From assembly GCA_005889445.1 (NCBI GenBank), contig VBGS01000068.1:1-5151 (forward strand): a DNA stretch of 5,151 nucleotides. Direction: 5' to 3'. The notes beneath the pieces were generated by a model. That model saw only the letters and a list, made by a program, of their open reading frames with translations. It ran no database searches and was not told where the DNA came from. The position numbers were made by a program, and so were the translations under genes. Below are positions 1 through 5,151 of this stretch, piece by piece (position 1 is the stretch's first letter; each line of letters opens with the position of its first letter). The DNA is from Chloroflexota bacterium. GTDB taxonomy: Bacteria; Chloroflexota; Limnocylindria; P2-11E.

Positions 1-840
1 CTCGTCGGTCCACGAGAACACGAAGGCGCCCGCGCATCCGTCGGCGAACGCCGTCCGCACCTGCCAGTTCACCGAACGCGCCTGCGTCTCCTCGCCGTTG
101 CGCAGACCGTCCAGGCCGAGCTCGCTCATGACGAGCGGGCGATCACCTGCGATGTTCTGGAGGCGGCCGAGATACGCATCGAACCGCTGCTGCGACTCGA
201 GGTACACGTTGAAGCAGACGAGATCCAGGAAGGGCAGCTCGAGATATTCCGTCGTGGGGTAGTTGACGTAGGTGACCAGGCCGCCCGGATCTTCGATCTT
301 CACTGCCTGCGTGAGCCGCCGCAGATACCGCTCGATCGTGGCTCGACCCAGCCAGCGCGCCATCGGCGCGGCGATCTCGTTCCCGAGCGCGTAGCACAGC
401 AACGCGGGATGACCGGTGCACTCCCGGACCCTCGCGCGCACGAGCGACTCGATCTCGGCCTGCGACTGCTTTCTGTCGATCAGCAGGCCGAGGTATTGCT
501 CGGCGGACAGCCCCACCATGACTCGGAGGCCGTGCTTCCCCGCGATGTCGAGCAGGGAGCGCGGAGGCATCGTGTGCGGGATGCGGACGGTGTTGATGCC
601 ACACGCGGCCATCTGCGCGAAGTCCGACTCGATGATGGCGGCGTCGTGATACTCGCGGCCGTCCGCGTCCGGGCGGAATGCCCCGTAGGTGACGCCGCGC
701 ACGAAGAACTTGTCGTCGCCGATGAAAATGAACTTGCCGCGCACCTCCGGCCTGAGAAACCTCGTCGCGAGGCGCGACCTGACGATCTCTGACGGCGCCG
801 GCGCGACCGGCGCGCGCGACTGCCGTTCGAGGATCGACAT
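1..840 (-). CDS. GH2-like TIM-barrel glycoside hydrolase domain protein, N-terminal part (runs off left edge)
   Basis: The visible 280 residues form most of a (beta/alpha)8 barrel of the glycoside hydrolase family 2 / clan GH-A type. A short leader is followed by the first strand (FVRGVTYGAF, residues 46-55), then GINTVRIP (81-88). YALGNEI (150-156) carries the likely acid/base Glu155, and LVMSELGLD (236-244) carries the likely nucleophile Glu240. The visible part ends at FVFSWTDE, near the last barrel strand. No signal peptide is seen, so the barrel is probably cytoplasmic or an N-terminal domain of a larger protein. The ATG at 840 is the first possible start, because an in-frame TAG lies three codons upstream; I see no strong Shine-Dalgarno. 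The gene starts 6 bases after uxs, so it is probably co-transcribed with it and ugd. From memory, similar barrels are fused to a C-terminal GT2 glycosyltransferase; that half would be outside the window. Substrate unknown. The fold is fairly sure, the exact role is not. Confidence 0.85.
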   Translation of the reverse strand, partial: MSILERQSRAPVAPAPSEIVRSRLATRFLRPEVRGKFIFIGDDKFFVRGVTYGAFRPDADGREYHDAAIIESDFAQMAACGINTVRIPHTMPPRSLLDIAGKHGLRVMVGLSAEQYLGLLIDRKQSQAEIESLVRARVRECTGHPALLCYALGNEIAAPMARWLGRATIERYLRRLTQAVKIEDPGGLVTYVNYPTTEYLELPFLDLVCFNVYLESQQRFDAYLGRLQNIAGDRPLVMSELGLDGLRNGEETQARSVNWQVRTAFADGCAGAFVFSWTDE

Positions 841-846
841 CGACCG

Positions 847-1830
847 CTAGGCCAGGGCCCGAGGAGCGGGAGCCTCGGCGTCCGCGAACCACTCGATCGT
901 CCGCCGCAATCCATCGCGCAGCGTCACGGTCGGACTCCATCCGAGCGCGGCCTCGGCCTTCGTTATGTCCGGGCGCCGACGCGCAGGATCGTCCTCGGGC
1001 AGCGGCAGATGGACCAGCTCCGGCTCGCATCCCAGCAGCAACGCGACGTTATCGATCAGCTCGAGAAGGCTGACCTCTTCCGGGTTCCCCAGGTTGATGA
1101 CCTCTCCCGCAAGGCCGTCATACGTCGCGAGGCGGTAGATGCCCTCGACCAGATCGTCGACAAAGCAGAAGCTCCGCGTTTGCTGACCGTCGCCATGCAC
1201 GGGCAGGGGAGCGCCCGACAGCGCGTACGTGATGAATTGCGGAATGACACGACCGTCGGTCGCGCGCATGCGCGGACCGTACGTGTTGAAGATCCTGACG
1301 ATCCGGGCATCCAGACCACGGGATCGGTGGTACGCCATCGTGAGCGCCTCGGCAAAACGCTTGGCCTCGTCGTACACGCTTCGCGGACCCGTCGGGTTCA
1401 CATGTCCCCAATAGGACTCAGTCTGCGGATGGACCTCGGGGTCTCCGTACACCTCACTGGTGGACGCGAGCACATAACGCGCGTGGTGCGCGTCGGCAAG
1501 CGCGAGCGTCTTGAGCGTCCCGACGCTATCGACCTCGAGCGTCTCGATTGGATGGTTCAGATAGTCGCGCGGGCTGGCCGGAGACGCGAAGTGCAGGATC
1601 AGATCAAGGTGATCCTCGACGGTGAACGGCGTCGTGACGTCTTGCTGTATGAATCGGAATCGACCATCTCCGCGAAGATGTTCCAGATTCCCTGCCACCC
1701 CGGTGAGCAGATTGTCGATCCGGACGACACGCCACTCCTCCGAGCCGAAGCGGTCGCAGAGGTGCGAGCCGAGAAACCCGGCCGCCCCGGTGATGAGCAC
1801 CTGCGGCGACGATCGAAACTCCGTCCTCAT
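847..1830 (-). CDS. uxs: UDP-glucuronate decarboxylase (UDP-xylose synthase)
   Basis: NAD-dependent short-chain dehydrogenase/reductase of the extended type, 327 residues. It decarboxylates UDP-glucuronate to UDP-xylose through a 4-keto intermediate, in the cytoplasm. The Rossmann GxxGxxG is at residues 15-21 (TGAAGFLG). STSEVYGD (123-130) carries the Ser/Glu pair used by decarboxylases of this group, and YDEAK (153-157) holds the catalytic Tyr153 and Lys157. GPRSVYDEAKRFAE, NTYGPRM and GDGQQTRSFCFVDDLVEG are signatures that separate UXS from dTDP-glucose dehydratases and 4-epimerases. The Arg run before PDI (284-286) fits the arginine needed for decarboxylation in ArnA-type enzymes. There is no N-terminal membrane segment, unlike many eukaryotic UXS. 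The ATG at 1830 overlaps the ugd stop as ATGA, which suggests translational coupling and supports this start. Its substrate is the product of ugd just upstream. Length is normal and no defect is seen. Confidence 0.95.
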   Translation of the reverse strand: MRTEFRSSPQVLITGAAGFLGSHLCDRFGSEEWRVVRIDNLLTGVAGNLEHLRGDGRFRFIQQDVTTPFTVEDHLDLILHFASPASPRDYLNHPIETLEVDSVGTLKTLALADAHHARYVLASTSEVYGDPEVHPQTESYWGHVNPTGPRSVYDEAKRFAEALTMAYHRSRGLDARIVRIFNTYGPRMRATDGRVIPQFITYALSGAPLPVHGDGQQTRSFCFVDDLVEGIYRLATYDGLAGEVINLGNPEEVSLLELIDNVALLLGCEPELVHLPLPEDDPARRRPDITKAEAALGWSPTVTLRDGLRRTIEWFADAEAPAPRALA

Positions 1831-3170
1831 CTGGGGCCGCGGTGCCCGTTCGAACTCGGCGTGACGTCACCGCCGCCGAGGCTGTAGTACTCGAAGCCGG
1901 CAGCCTCCAACTGCGCCGGCCGGAAGAGGTTGCGCCCGTCGATGATGATCGGGCTGTGCATGACTGAACGGAGACGGTCGAGGTCGAGGCGCCGAAACTC
2001 GTCCCAGTCGGTGAGAATGACGAGCGCGTTCGCGCCGCGGGCGGCATCGATCGCCGATTCCGCGTACACGATCCGGTCATCGGGCGGATACATGGCCTGC
2101 AGCCTCGGCATGGCTGCCGGGTCGTAGATGCGAAGACTCGCACCCGCGTCATGAAGCCGCGGGATGACCGTCAGGCTCGGGGCACCCCGGATATCGTCGG
2201 TGTTCCCTTTGAAGGCCGCGCCCAGCACCGCCACGACTTTGTGACGCACGATCCAGAGCGCTCGCTCGATCTTCGCGAGCAACCGGTCGACGCGCGCGCT
2301 GTTGATGCGCTCCACCTCTTGGAGCATCCGGATGTCCACACCGTTCTCCTCGGCGACGCTGATGAGCGCGCTCAGGTCTTTAGGCAGGCAGGCCCCGCCG
2401 AAGCCGAGACCTGCGTTCAAGAAGTCGGCGCCGATCCGGGGGTCCATACCGATGCTTTGCGCAACGGTCCTTACGTCGACGCCGAGCGCCTCGCAAAGGT
2501 CGGACATCACATTGATGAACGAGATCTTCGCGGCGAGGAACGCGTTCGCCGTCTGCTTGATGAATTCCGCCGTCGTCACACTCGTGACCACGATCGGACA
2601 ATCGAAGCTGGGCTTGTATAGGTCGAGCAGCAGCGATCGTGCGCGCTGGCTATCGGCGCCGATGACGATCCGGTCCGGTTGCATGAAATCGTGGACCGCC
2701 GAACCCTCGCGAAGGAATTCCGGATTGCTGGCCACATCGAACTCGTGTTGCGGACCAGCCAGCCGGCGGATCGTCCACGTGATCCACCGGGCGGTGCGGG
2801 CTGGGACCGTGCTTTTCTCCACGATGAGCTTGTAGCCGTCGAGCCGCTGCGCGATCGTGCGGGCGACCTCTTCGACCTGGCAGAGATCGGCCCGGCCGTC
2901 GCTTCTTGGCGGCGTTCCTACGCAAACGAAGATGATGTCTGAGCCTGCGATCGCCTCGTCGGCCTGCATCGTGAACCGGAGCCTGCCGGCCTCCAGGTTG
3001 GCAGCGAGCAGTTCCGCCAGGCCTGGCTCGTGTATGGTCGCCATCCCCTGTGACAGCCGCGCCACGGTCCCCGCGTCTGTGTCCATGGCCGTCACGGTGT
3101 GGCCAAGCTGCGCAAGGCAGACCGATGTGACGAGCCCGGCGTAGCCGGTCCCGAAGATCCCGAGGCGCAT
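1827..3170 (-). CDS. ugd: UDP-glucose 6-dehydrogenase
   Basis: Oxidises UDP-glucose to UDP-glucuronate with two NAD+ in the cytoplasm, feeding the decarboxylase encoded next. It has 447 residues from the chosen start, normal for the family. The N-terminal NAD domain begins at once with GIFGTGYAGLVT (GxGxxG at residues 7-12). Other family motifs are VGTPP (84-88), VEKSTVP (117-123), SNPEFLREGSAV (148-159) and EFIKQTANAFLA (202-213, with Lys205 and Asn209). The active site is GFGGACLPKD (256-265) with catalytic Cys261 and Asp265; Ala260 replaces the usual Ser. The UDP-binding domain follows, with AFKGNTDDIR (319-328) and IIIDGRN (408-414). The ATG at 3170 is preferred because it puts the Rossmann strand at the N-terminus. 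An in-frame ATG at 3218 would add 16 residues with no family counterpart. Neither start has a good Shine-Dalgarno. First gene of the operon. Confidence 0.95.
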   Translation of the reverse strand: MRLGIFGTGYAGLVTSVCLAQLGHTVTAMDTDAGTVARLSQGMATIHEPGLAELLAANLEAGRLRFTMQADEAIAGSDIIFVCVGTPPRSDGRADLCQVEEVARTIAQRLDGYKLIVEKSTVPARTARWITWTIRRLAGPQHEFDVASNPEFLREGSAVHDFMQPDRIVIGADSQRARSLLLDLYKPSFDCPIVVTSVTTAEFIKQTANAFLAAKISFINVMSDLCEALGVDVRTVAQSIGMDPRIGADFLNAGLGFGGACLPKDLSALISVAEENGVDIRMLQEVERINSARVDRLLAKIERALWIVRHKVVAVLGAAFKGNTDDIRGAPSLTVIPRLHDAGASLRIYDPAAMPRLQAMYPPDDRIVYAESAIDAARGANALVILTDWDEFRRLDLDRLRSVMHSPIIIDGRNLFRPAQLEAAGFEYYSLGGGDVTPSSNGHRGPR

Positions 3171-3567
3171 CGCTACAGGCCGAGGTTCAAAGCCCCCGAA
3201 ACTGGCGCGCCGCGCCATGGCTAGATCTGCGGATCGGCCATCGCCATTAGCCGATATTTCGAGCGGCGAAACGTCGACGTCGTCGATCTCGATCTTGGCC
3301 CGTTCACCGTCGCGCCCCAGGTGGTTACTAGTCGTGAATCACCTTCTTCCAACTCAGGACCGACGACGTGGGTAGACAAATTCAAACAGTCGATCGTTGA
3401 GGGTGTCTTGGTCGTGGCATCACGCTCCGGTAACAGCGCGGTGCATCGCGCTTTCTCTCAAGGCGATGCCAAGAGCGACTCAACGGCGGAGTTTTCGGTA
3501 AGTGAACGTCATCGCATCGACTACATGACTGTGCGACAACCAGCCCATGAGAGGTGGCGAAACGTGC

Positions 3568-3590
3568 ACTTGGCGTAAACGCCGACAAGT
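3568..3590. repeat. Imperfect hairpin (inverted repeat)
   Basis: ACTTGGCG and CGCC-GAC-AAGT pair as an 8-bp stem with a TAAA loop and a 3-nt bulge. No T-run follows on either strand, so it is not a typical intrinsic terminator. It lies inside the transposase-like fragment. Function unknown. Confidence 0.35.
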
Positions 3591-3602
3591 CGCTAGCCGA
3601 TT

Positions 3603-3614
3603 CCGGTGCGCGCG
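3603..3614. repeat. 12-bp direct repeat, copy 1
   Basis: CCGGTGCGCGCG occurs here and again at 3721-3732, so the copies start 118 bp apart and bracket the end of the transposase-like fragment. The match is exact for 12 bases and stops on both sides. It is seen directly, but the simple GC-rich content means chance is possible. Confidence 0.4.
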
Positions 3615-3720
3615 AGACTCACGCCTTGATCAAACGCACCATCTCGCCACTCCGCTCATTCGGAGGATTCCCTCACGGGCGTGACCTTCGCGCCCTGATC
3701 TACGCGATGAGGTAGTACGG

Positions 3721-3732
3721 CCGGTGCGCGCG
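3721..3732. repeat. 12-bp direct repeat, copy 2
   Basis: Second exact copy of CCGGTGCGCGCG, six bases after the TAG that closes the transposase-like frame at 3715. The same caution applies as for copy 1. Confidence 0.4.
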
Positions 3733-3884
3733 CTCAGGCCGCACGCGGTCGCGGCGAGGTGTGGAGCACACGAGCGAGGAGGAGCGCGATCGTCGCAACT
3801 CTTCCGGAAGCAACGTGGCGTTCGTCCCGCGTACCGCCGGCGGGCTCGCGATCGACACTAATCGCAAGGAGTCACACTGTTCGG

Positions 3885-3957
3885 TGGAGCTGAGGGGGAT
3901 CGAACCCCTGACCTCATGAGTGCGATTCATGCGCTCTCCCAGCTGAGCTACAGCCCC
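3885..3957 (-). tRNA. tRNA-Ala, anticodon CGC
   Basis: The 73 nt fold into a complete cloverleaf: acceptor GGGGCTG/CAGCTCC, D-stem GCTC/GAGC with loop AGCTGGGA, anticodon stem CATGA/TCATG with loop ATCGCAC, five-base variable loop, and T-arm AGGGG-TTCGATC-CCCCT. The anticodon CGC is at 3924-3922 and reads GCG codons. The G3-U70 wobble pair, the main alanine identity element, is present, as is discriminator A73. The next genomic bases are CCG, so the 3' CCA is not encoded and must be added by CCA nucleotidyltransferase. The gene lies 48 bp after the histidine kinase stop on the same strand. I see no clear promoter of its own in the gap, so it may use a weak one or be read from the kinase gene. 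Its 3' end faces the 715-bp gap. Confidence 0.96.
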
Positions 3958-4005
3958 ATCGGCGGCGGCCGCGAAAGTCGCGATAAGCGTACTCGATGCG
4001 GGCGA

Positions 4006-5151
4006 TCAGGCGGGTCCGCTTTTAGGGTCACCGCCGCCCGCGCGCGCAAGCTCGCGGTCGACGACGCGGTCGAGCTCCTCAAGATCAAAGGGCTTCGTGA
4101 CATACGCCGCGGCGCCGATCGACGTTGCCCATTCCACGGCGTCGCGAGAGGCGCAGAACGCGACGATCGGCGCGGTGCCGGCGCGCGCGCGGTATTCGCG
4201 GGTGAACTCGGTCCCGTCCATCCCCGGCATGAGCTTGTCGACGATGATCAGATCGGGTTTCTCGCGGTCAGCGATCTCGATCCCGTCGCGGCCGTCGCGC
4301 GCGCCCAGCACCTCGTGCCCGGACTCGCGCAGCGTCTCGAGCACAAGCGTTCTGATCTCGTCGTCATCCTCGACGACGAGCACGCGGCCGCCAGTCCTCA
4401 CCGCGGGCACAGCGCGCTCCGACACCGCCGACCGAGCGGCGCTGGGGAGCTTGGGCAGGCGCACGGTGAAGGTCGAGCCCTCGCCCGGGATCGAGGCCAC
4501 GGAGATCCGACCGCCGTGCCGCGCGACGATCTCGCGCGCGATGTAGAGGCCGAGTCCGAGGCCCGCGATCCCACGGTCGTCGTGCGCGCGGTAGAACCGG
4601 TCGAAGACGTTCGCCAGCCGATCGCTCGGGATGCCAGGTCCTTCGTCGGCGACCGAGAGCTCGAGCTCGTCGCCTTCGTCGGCGAGGCGGATCGCGATCG
4701 CGCCGCCGGCCGGTGTGAATTTCCGCGCGTTGTCGATGAGGTTGGCGAGGATCTCTTCGAACCTCACCGGATCGACGTCCGCCCAGATCCCGGGAGTGAT
4801 GTCCACGACCAGGCGATGCGAGTCCGCGATCTCGGCCACCGCGGTCGCCTCCCGCGCCAGAGCCGACACGTCGGTGCGGACCGGCATCACGGTGAGCGTT
4901 CCCGCCTGCAGCTGCGACGCATCGAGCAACTGGGCGATGAGCGCGGCGAGCCGATCCGACTGGCGCACGATCGTCTCGAGCTCCTTGCGGACGTCGGCGT
5001 TCGGATCTCGGTCGAGAGAACGCTGTGCCAGCTGGGCGTAGCCGCGGACGCTCGTGACCGGCGTCCGCAGCTCATGGGTCGCGATCGAGAGGAACTCTTC
5101 GCGTACCCGGGCTGCCTCCTCGGCGAGGGTCCGCAGCCGGTGCTCGGTGGA
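4006..5151 (-). CDS. Hybrid sensor histidine kinase, C-terminal part (N-terminus off right edge)
   Basis: The visible 381 residues are in one open frame to the window edge; no true start is inside, and the GTG at 4968 lies within the dimerisation domain. HisKA domain: SIATHELRTPVTSVRGYAQL with phospho-accepting His26 (codon 5076-5074). HATPase_c domain, about residues 128-240: N-box NLIDNARK (Asn137, Asn141), G1 DEGPGIP (Asp169), F-box VFDRFYRA, G2 GLGLGLYIA (197-205). After a linker comes a receiver domain (about 255-375) with acidic pocket EDDD (261-264), phospho-acceptor Asp305 in VDKLMPGMDG, and Lys353 in TKPFD. The conserved Thr/Ser is replaced by Cys333 (FCA). The protein autophosphorylates on His and can pass phosphate to its own receiver. 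The signal sensed is unknown because the input domain is missing. No partner regulator is visible. The EPS operon beyond the tRNA is not evidently its target. Confidence 0.93.
   Translation of the reverse strand, partial: STEHRLRTLAEEAARVREEFLSIATHELRTPVTSVRGYAQLAQRSLDRDPNADVRKELETIVRQSDRLAALIAQLLDASQLQAGTLTVMPVRTDVSALAREATAVAEIADSHRLVVDITPGIWADVDPVRFEEILANLIDNARKFTPAGGAIAIRLADEGDELELSVADEGPGIPSDRLANVFDRFYRAHDDRGIAGLGLGLYIAREIVARHGGRISVASIPGEGSTFTVRLPKLPSAARSAVSERAVPAVRTGGRVLVVEDDDEIRTLVLETLRESGHEVLGARDGRDGIEIADREKPDLIIVDKLMPGMDGTEFTREYRARAGTAPIVAFCASRDAVEWATSIGAAAYVTKPFDLEELDRVVDRELARAGGGDPKSGPA

Larger units (their letters stand above)
3554..3715 (+). pseudogene. Possible remnant of an IS6-type transposase C-terminus
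   Basis: A 53-codon open frame from a GTG, closed by TAG, and preceded in frame by TGA at 3548. The 28-residue C-terminal part contains IKRTISPLRSFGGF. By eye this has the same spacing of I-K-R, Pro, Phe and Phe as the IKR...P(M/L)..F..F end I remember for IS6-family transposases. It continues as PHGRDLRALIYAMR, where R, A, I and M also fall in register, and a His five residues before KR matches as well. The upstream part does not match, the catalytic Glu is not in the expected place, and no DDE core or terminal inverted repeats are found nearby. If real it is only a decayed tail; it could equally be chance. It is the only plus-strand coding candidate in the window. Confidence 0.2.
3171..3884. 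other. 715-bp intergenic region between ugd and tRNA-Ala
   Basis: No convincing intact gene is seen. The stretch from about 3320 to 3560 is visibly less GC-rich than the flanking genes. The ugd operon promoter should lie in the ugd-proximal part. The best I can find on the minus strand is TTGGAA near 3352-3347 with a weak TAGTAA 16 bases downstream (about 3330-3325), too poor a match to call. A perfect 10-bp palindrome (ACGTCGACGT) sits at 3271-3280. The distal part contains the transposase-like fragment, the hairpin and the direct repeats listed separately, plus small palindromes at 3801-3810 (CTTCCGGAAG) and 3834-3843. No T-tract follows any hairpin, so no intrinsic terminator is called. 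Confidence 0.7.

Noticed and set aside
143..1030. 295-codon minus-strand open frame
   Set aside because: It runs out of frame across the end of uxs and the GH2-like gene, both of which have clear family motifs in another frame. Its Arg- and Gly-rich translation is typical of a shadow in GC-rich DNA.
1009..1887. 292-codon plus-strand open frame opposite uxs
   Set aside because: Antisense to a well-supported enzyme gene; no recognisable motif in its translation.
2151..2835. Two plus-strand open frames opposite ugd
   Set aside because: Antisense to ugd, with no motifs; explained by high GC at third positions of the real gene.
3321..3578. 85-codon plus-strand open frame in the gap
   Set aside because: No recognisable domain, no Shine-Dalgarno, and length possible by chance. 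I could not connect it in frame to the transposase-like fragment.
3382..3588. 68-codon minus-strand open frame in the gap
   Set aside because: No motif, and composition looks random; nothing supports translation.
3700..3930. 76-codon minus-strand open frame starting MNRTHEVRGSIPLSS
   Set aside because: The start is a translation of the tRNA-Ala anticodon and T-arm, a well-known false ORF pattern.
3970..3982. CGCGA-AAG-TCGCG hairpin between the kinase gene and tRNA as a terminator
   Set aside because: The stem is only 5 bp and is followed on the minus strand by GC-rich sequence with no T-tract.
4097..5041. Plus-strand Ser/Arg-rich open frames opposite the kinase
   Set aside because: Antisense shadows of the histidine kinase, which has complete H, N, G1, F and G2 boxes.
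1..5151. A new defence, phage or other undescribed system
   Set aside because: I looked for repeats with spacers, reverse transcriptase, nuclease, toxin-antitoxin and phage signatures and found none. All intact genes belong to known families.

Overview
The window is GC-rich bacterial DNA in which every recognisable gene lies on the minus strand. It looks chromosomal: a nucleotide-sugar and polysaccharide operon, a tRNA gene and a sensor kinase. The sequence alone does not fix the phylum. High GC, an alanine tRNA without an encoded CCA end, and the domain make-up suggest an environmental (soil-type) bacterium. Homologues I remember for these proteins come from several such phyla, so I do not commit to one.

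Layout, in the direction of minus-strand transcription (right to left). From the right edge to 4006 is the C-terminal part of a hybrid histidine kinase (dimerisation/His domain, ATPase domain, fused receiver), with its N-terminus outside the window. After a 48-bp gap comes tRNA-Ala with anticodon CGC (3957-3885). Then follow about 715 bp without a convincing intact gene (3884-3171). This gap holds a small plus-strand stretch that resembles the C-terminus of an IS6-type transposase, a short imperfect hairpin, and a 12-bp direct repeat. It presumably also carries the promoter of the next operon.

From 3170 down to the left edge is a tightly packed three-gene operon. UDP-glucose 6-dehydrogenase (ugd) overlaps UDP-glucuronate decarboxylase (uxs) by 4 bp (ATGA). 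Six bases after the uxs stop begins a glycoside-hydrolase-2-like TIM-barrel protein that runs off the left edge. The first two enzymes convert UDP-glucose to UDP-glucuronate and then UDP-xylose. The third gene probably acts on, or is fused to a glycosyltransferase that makes, the glycan built from these precursors. From memory of this family, a C-terminal GT2 domain beyond the window is plausible.

No CRISPR array, phage genes, toxin-antitoxin pair or clear defence system is visible. The points most worth a second look are the GH2-like gene in a sugar-nucleotide operon and its single in-frame TAG separation from uxs, the possible transposase remnant downstream of the tRNA 3' end, and a Cys in place of the conserved Thr/Ser in the kinase receiver domain.
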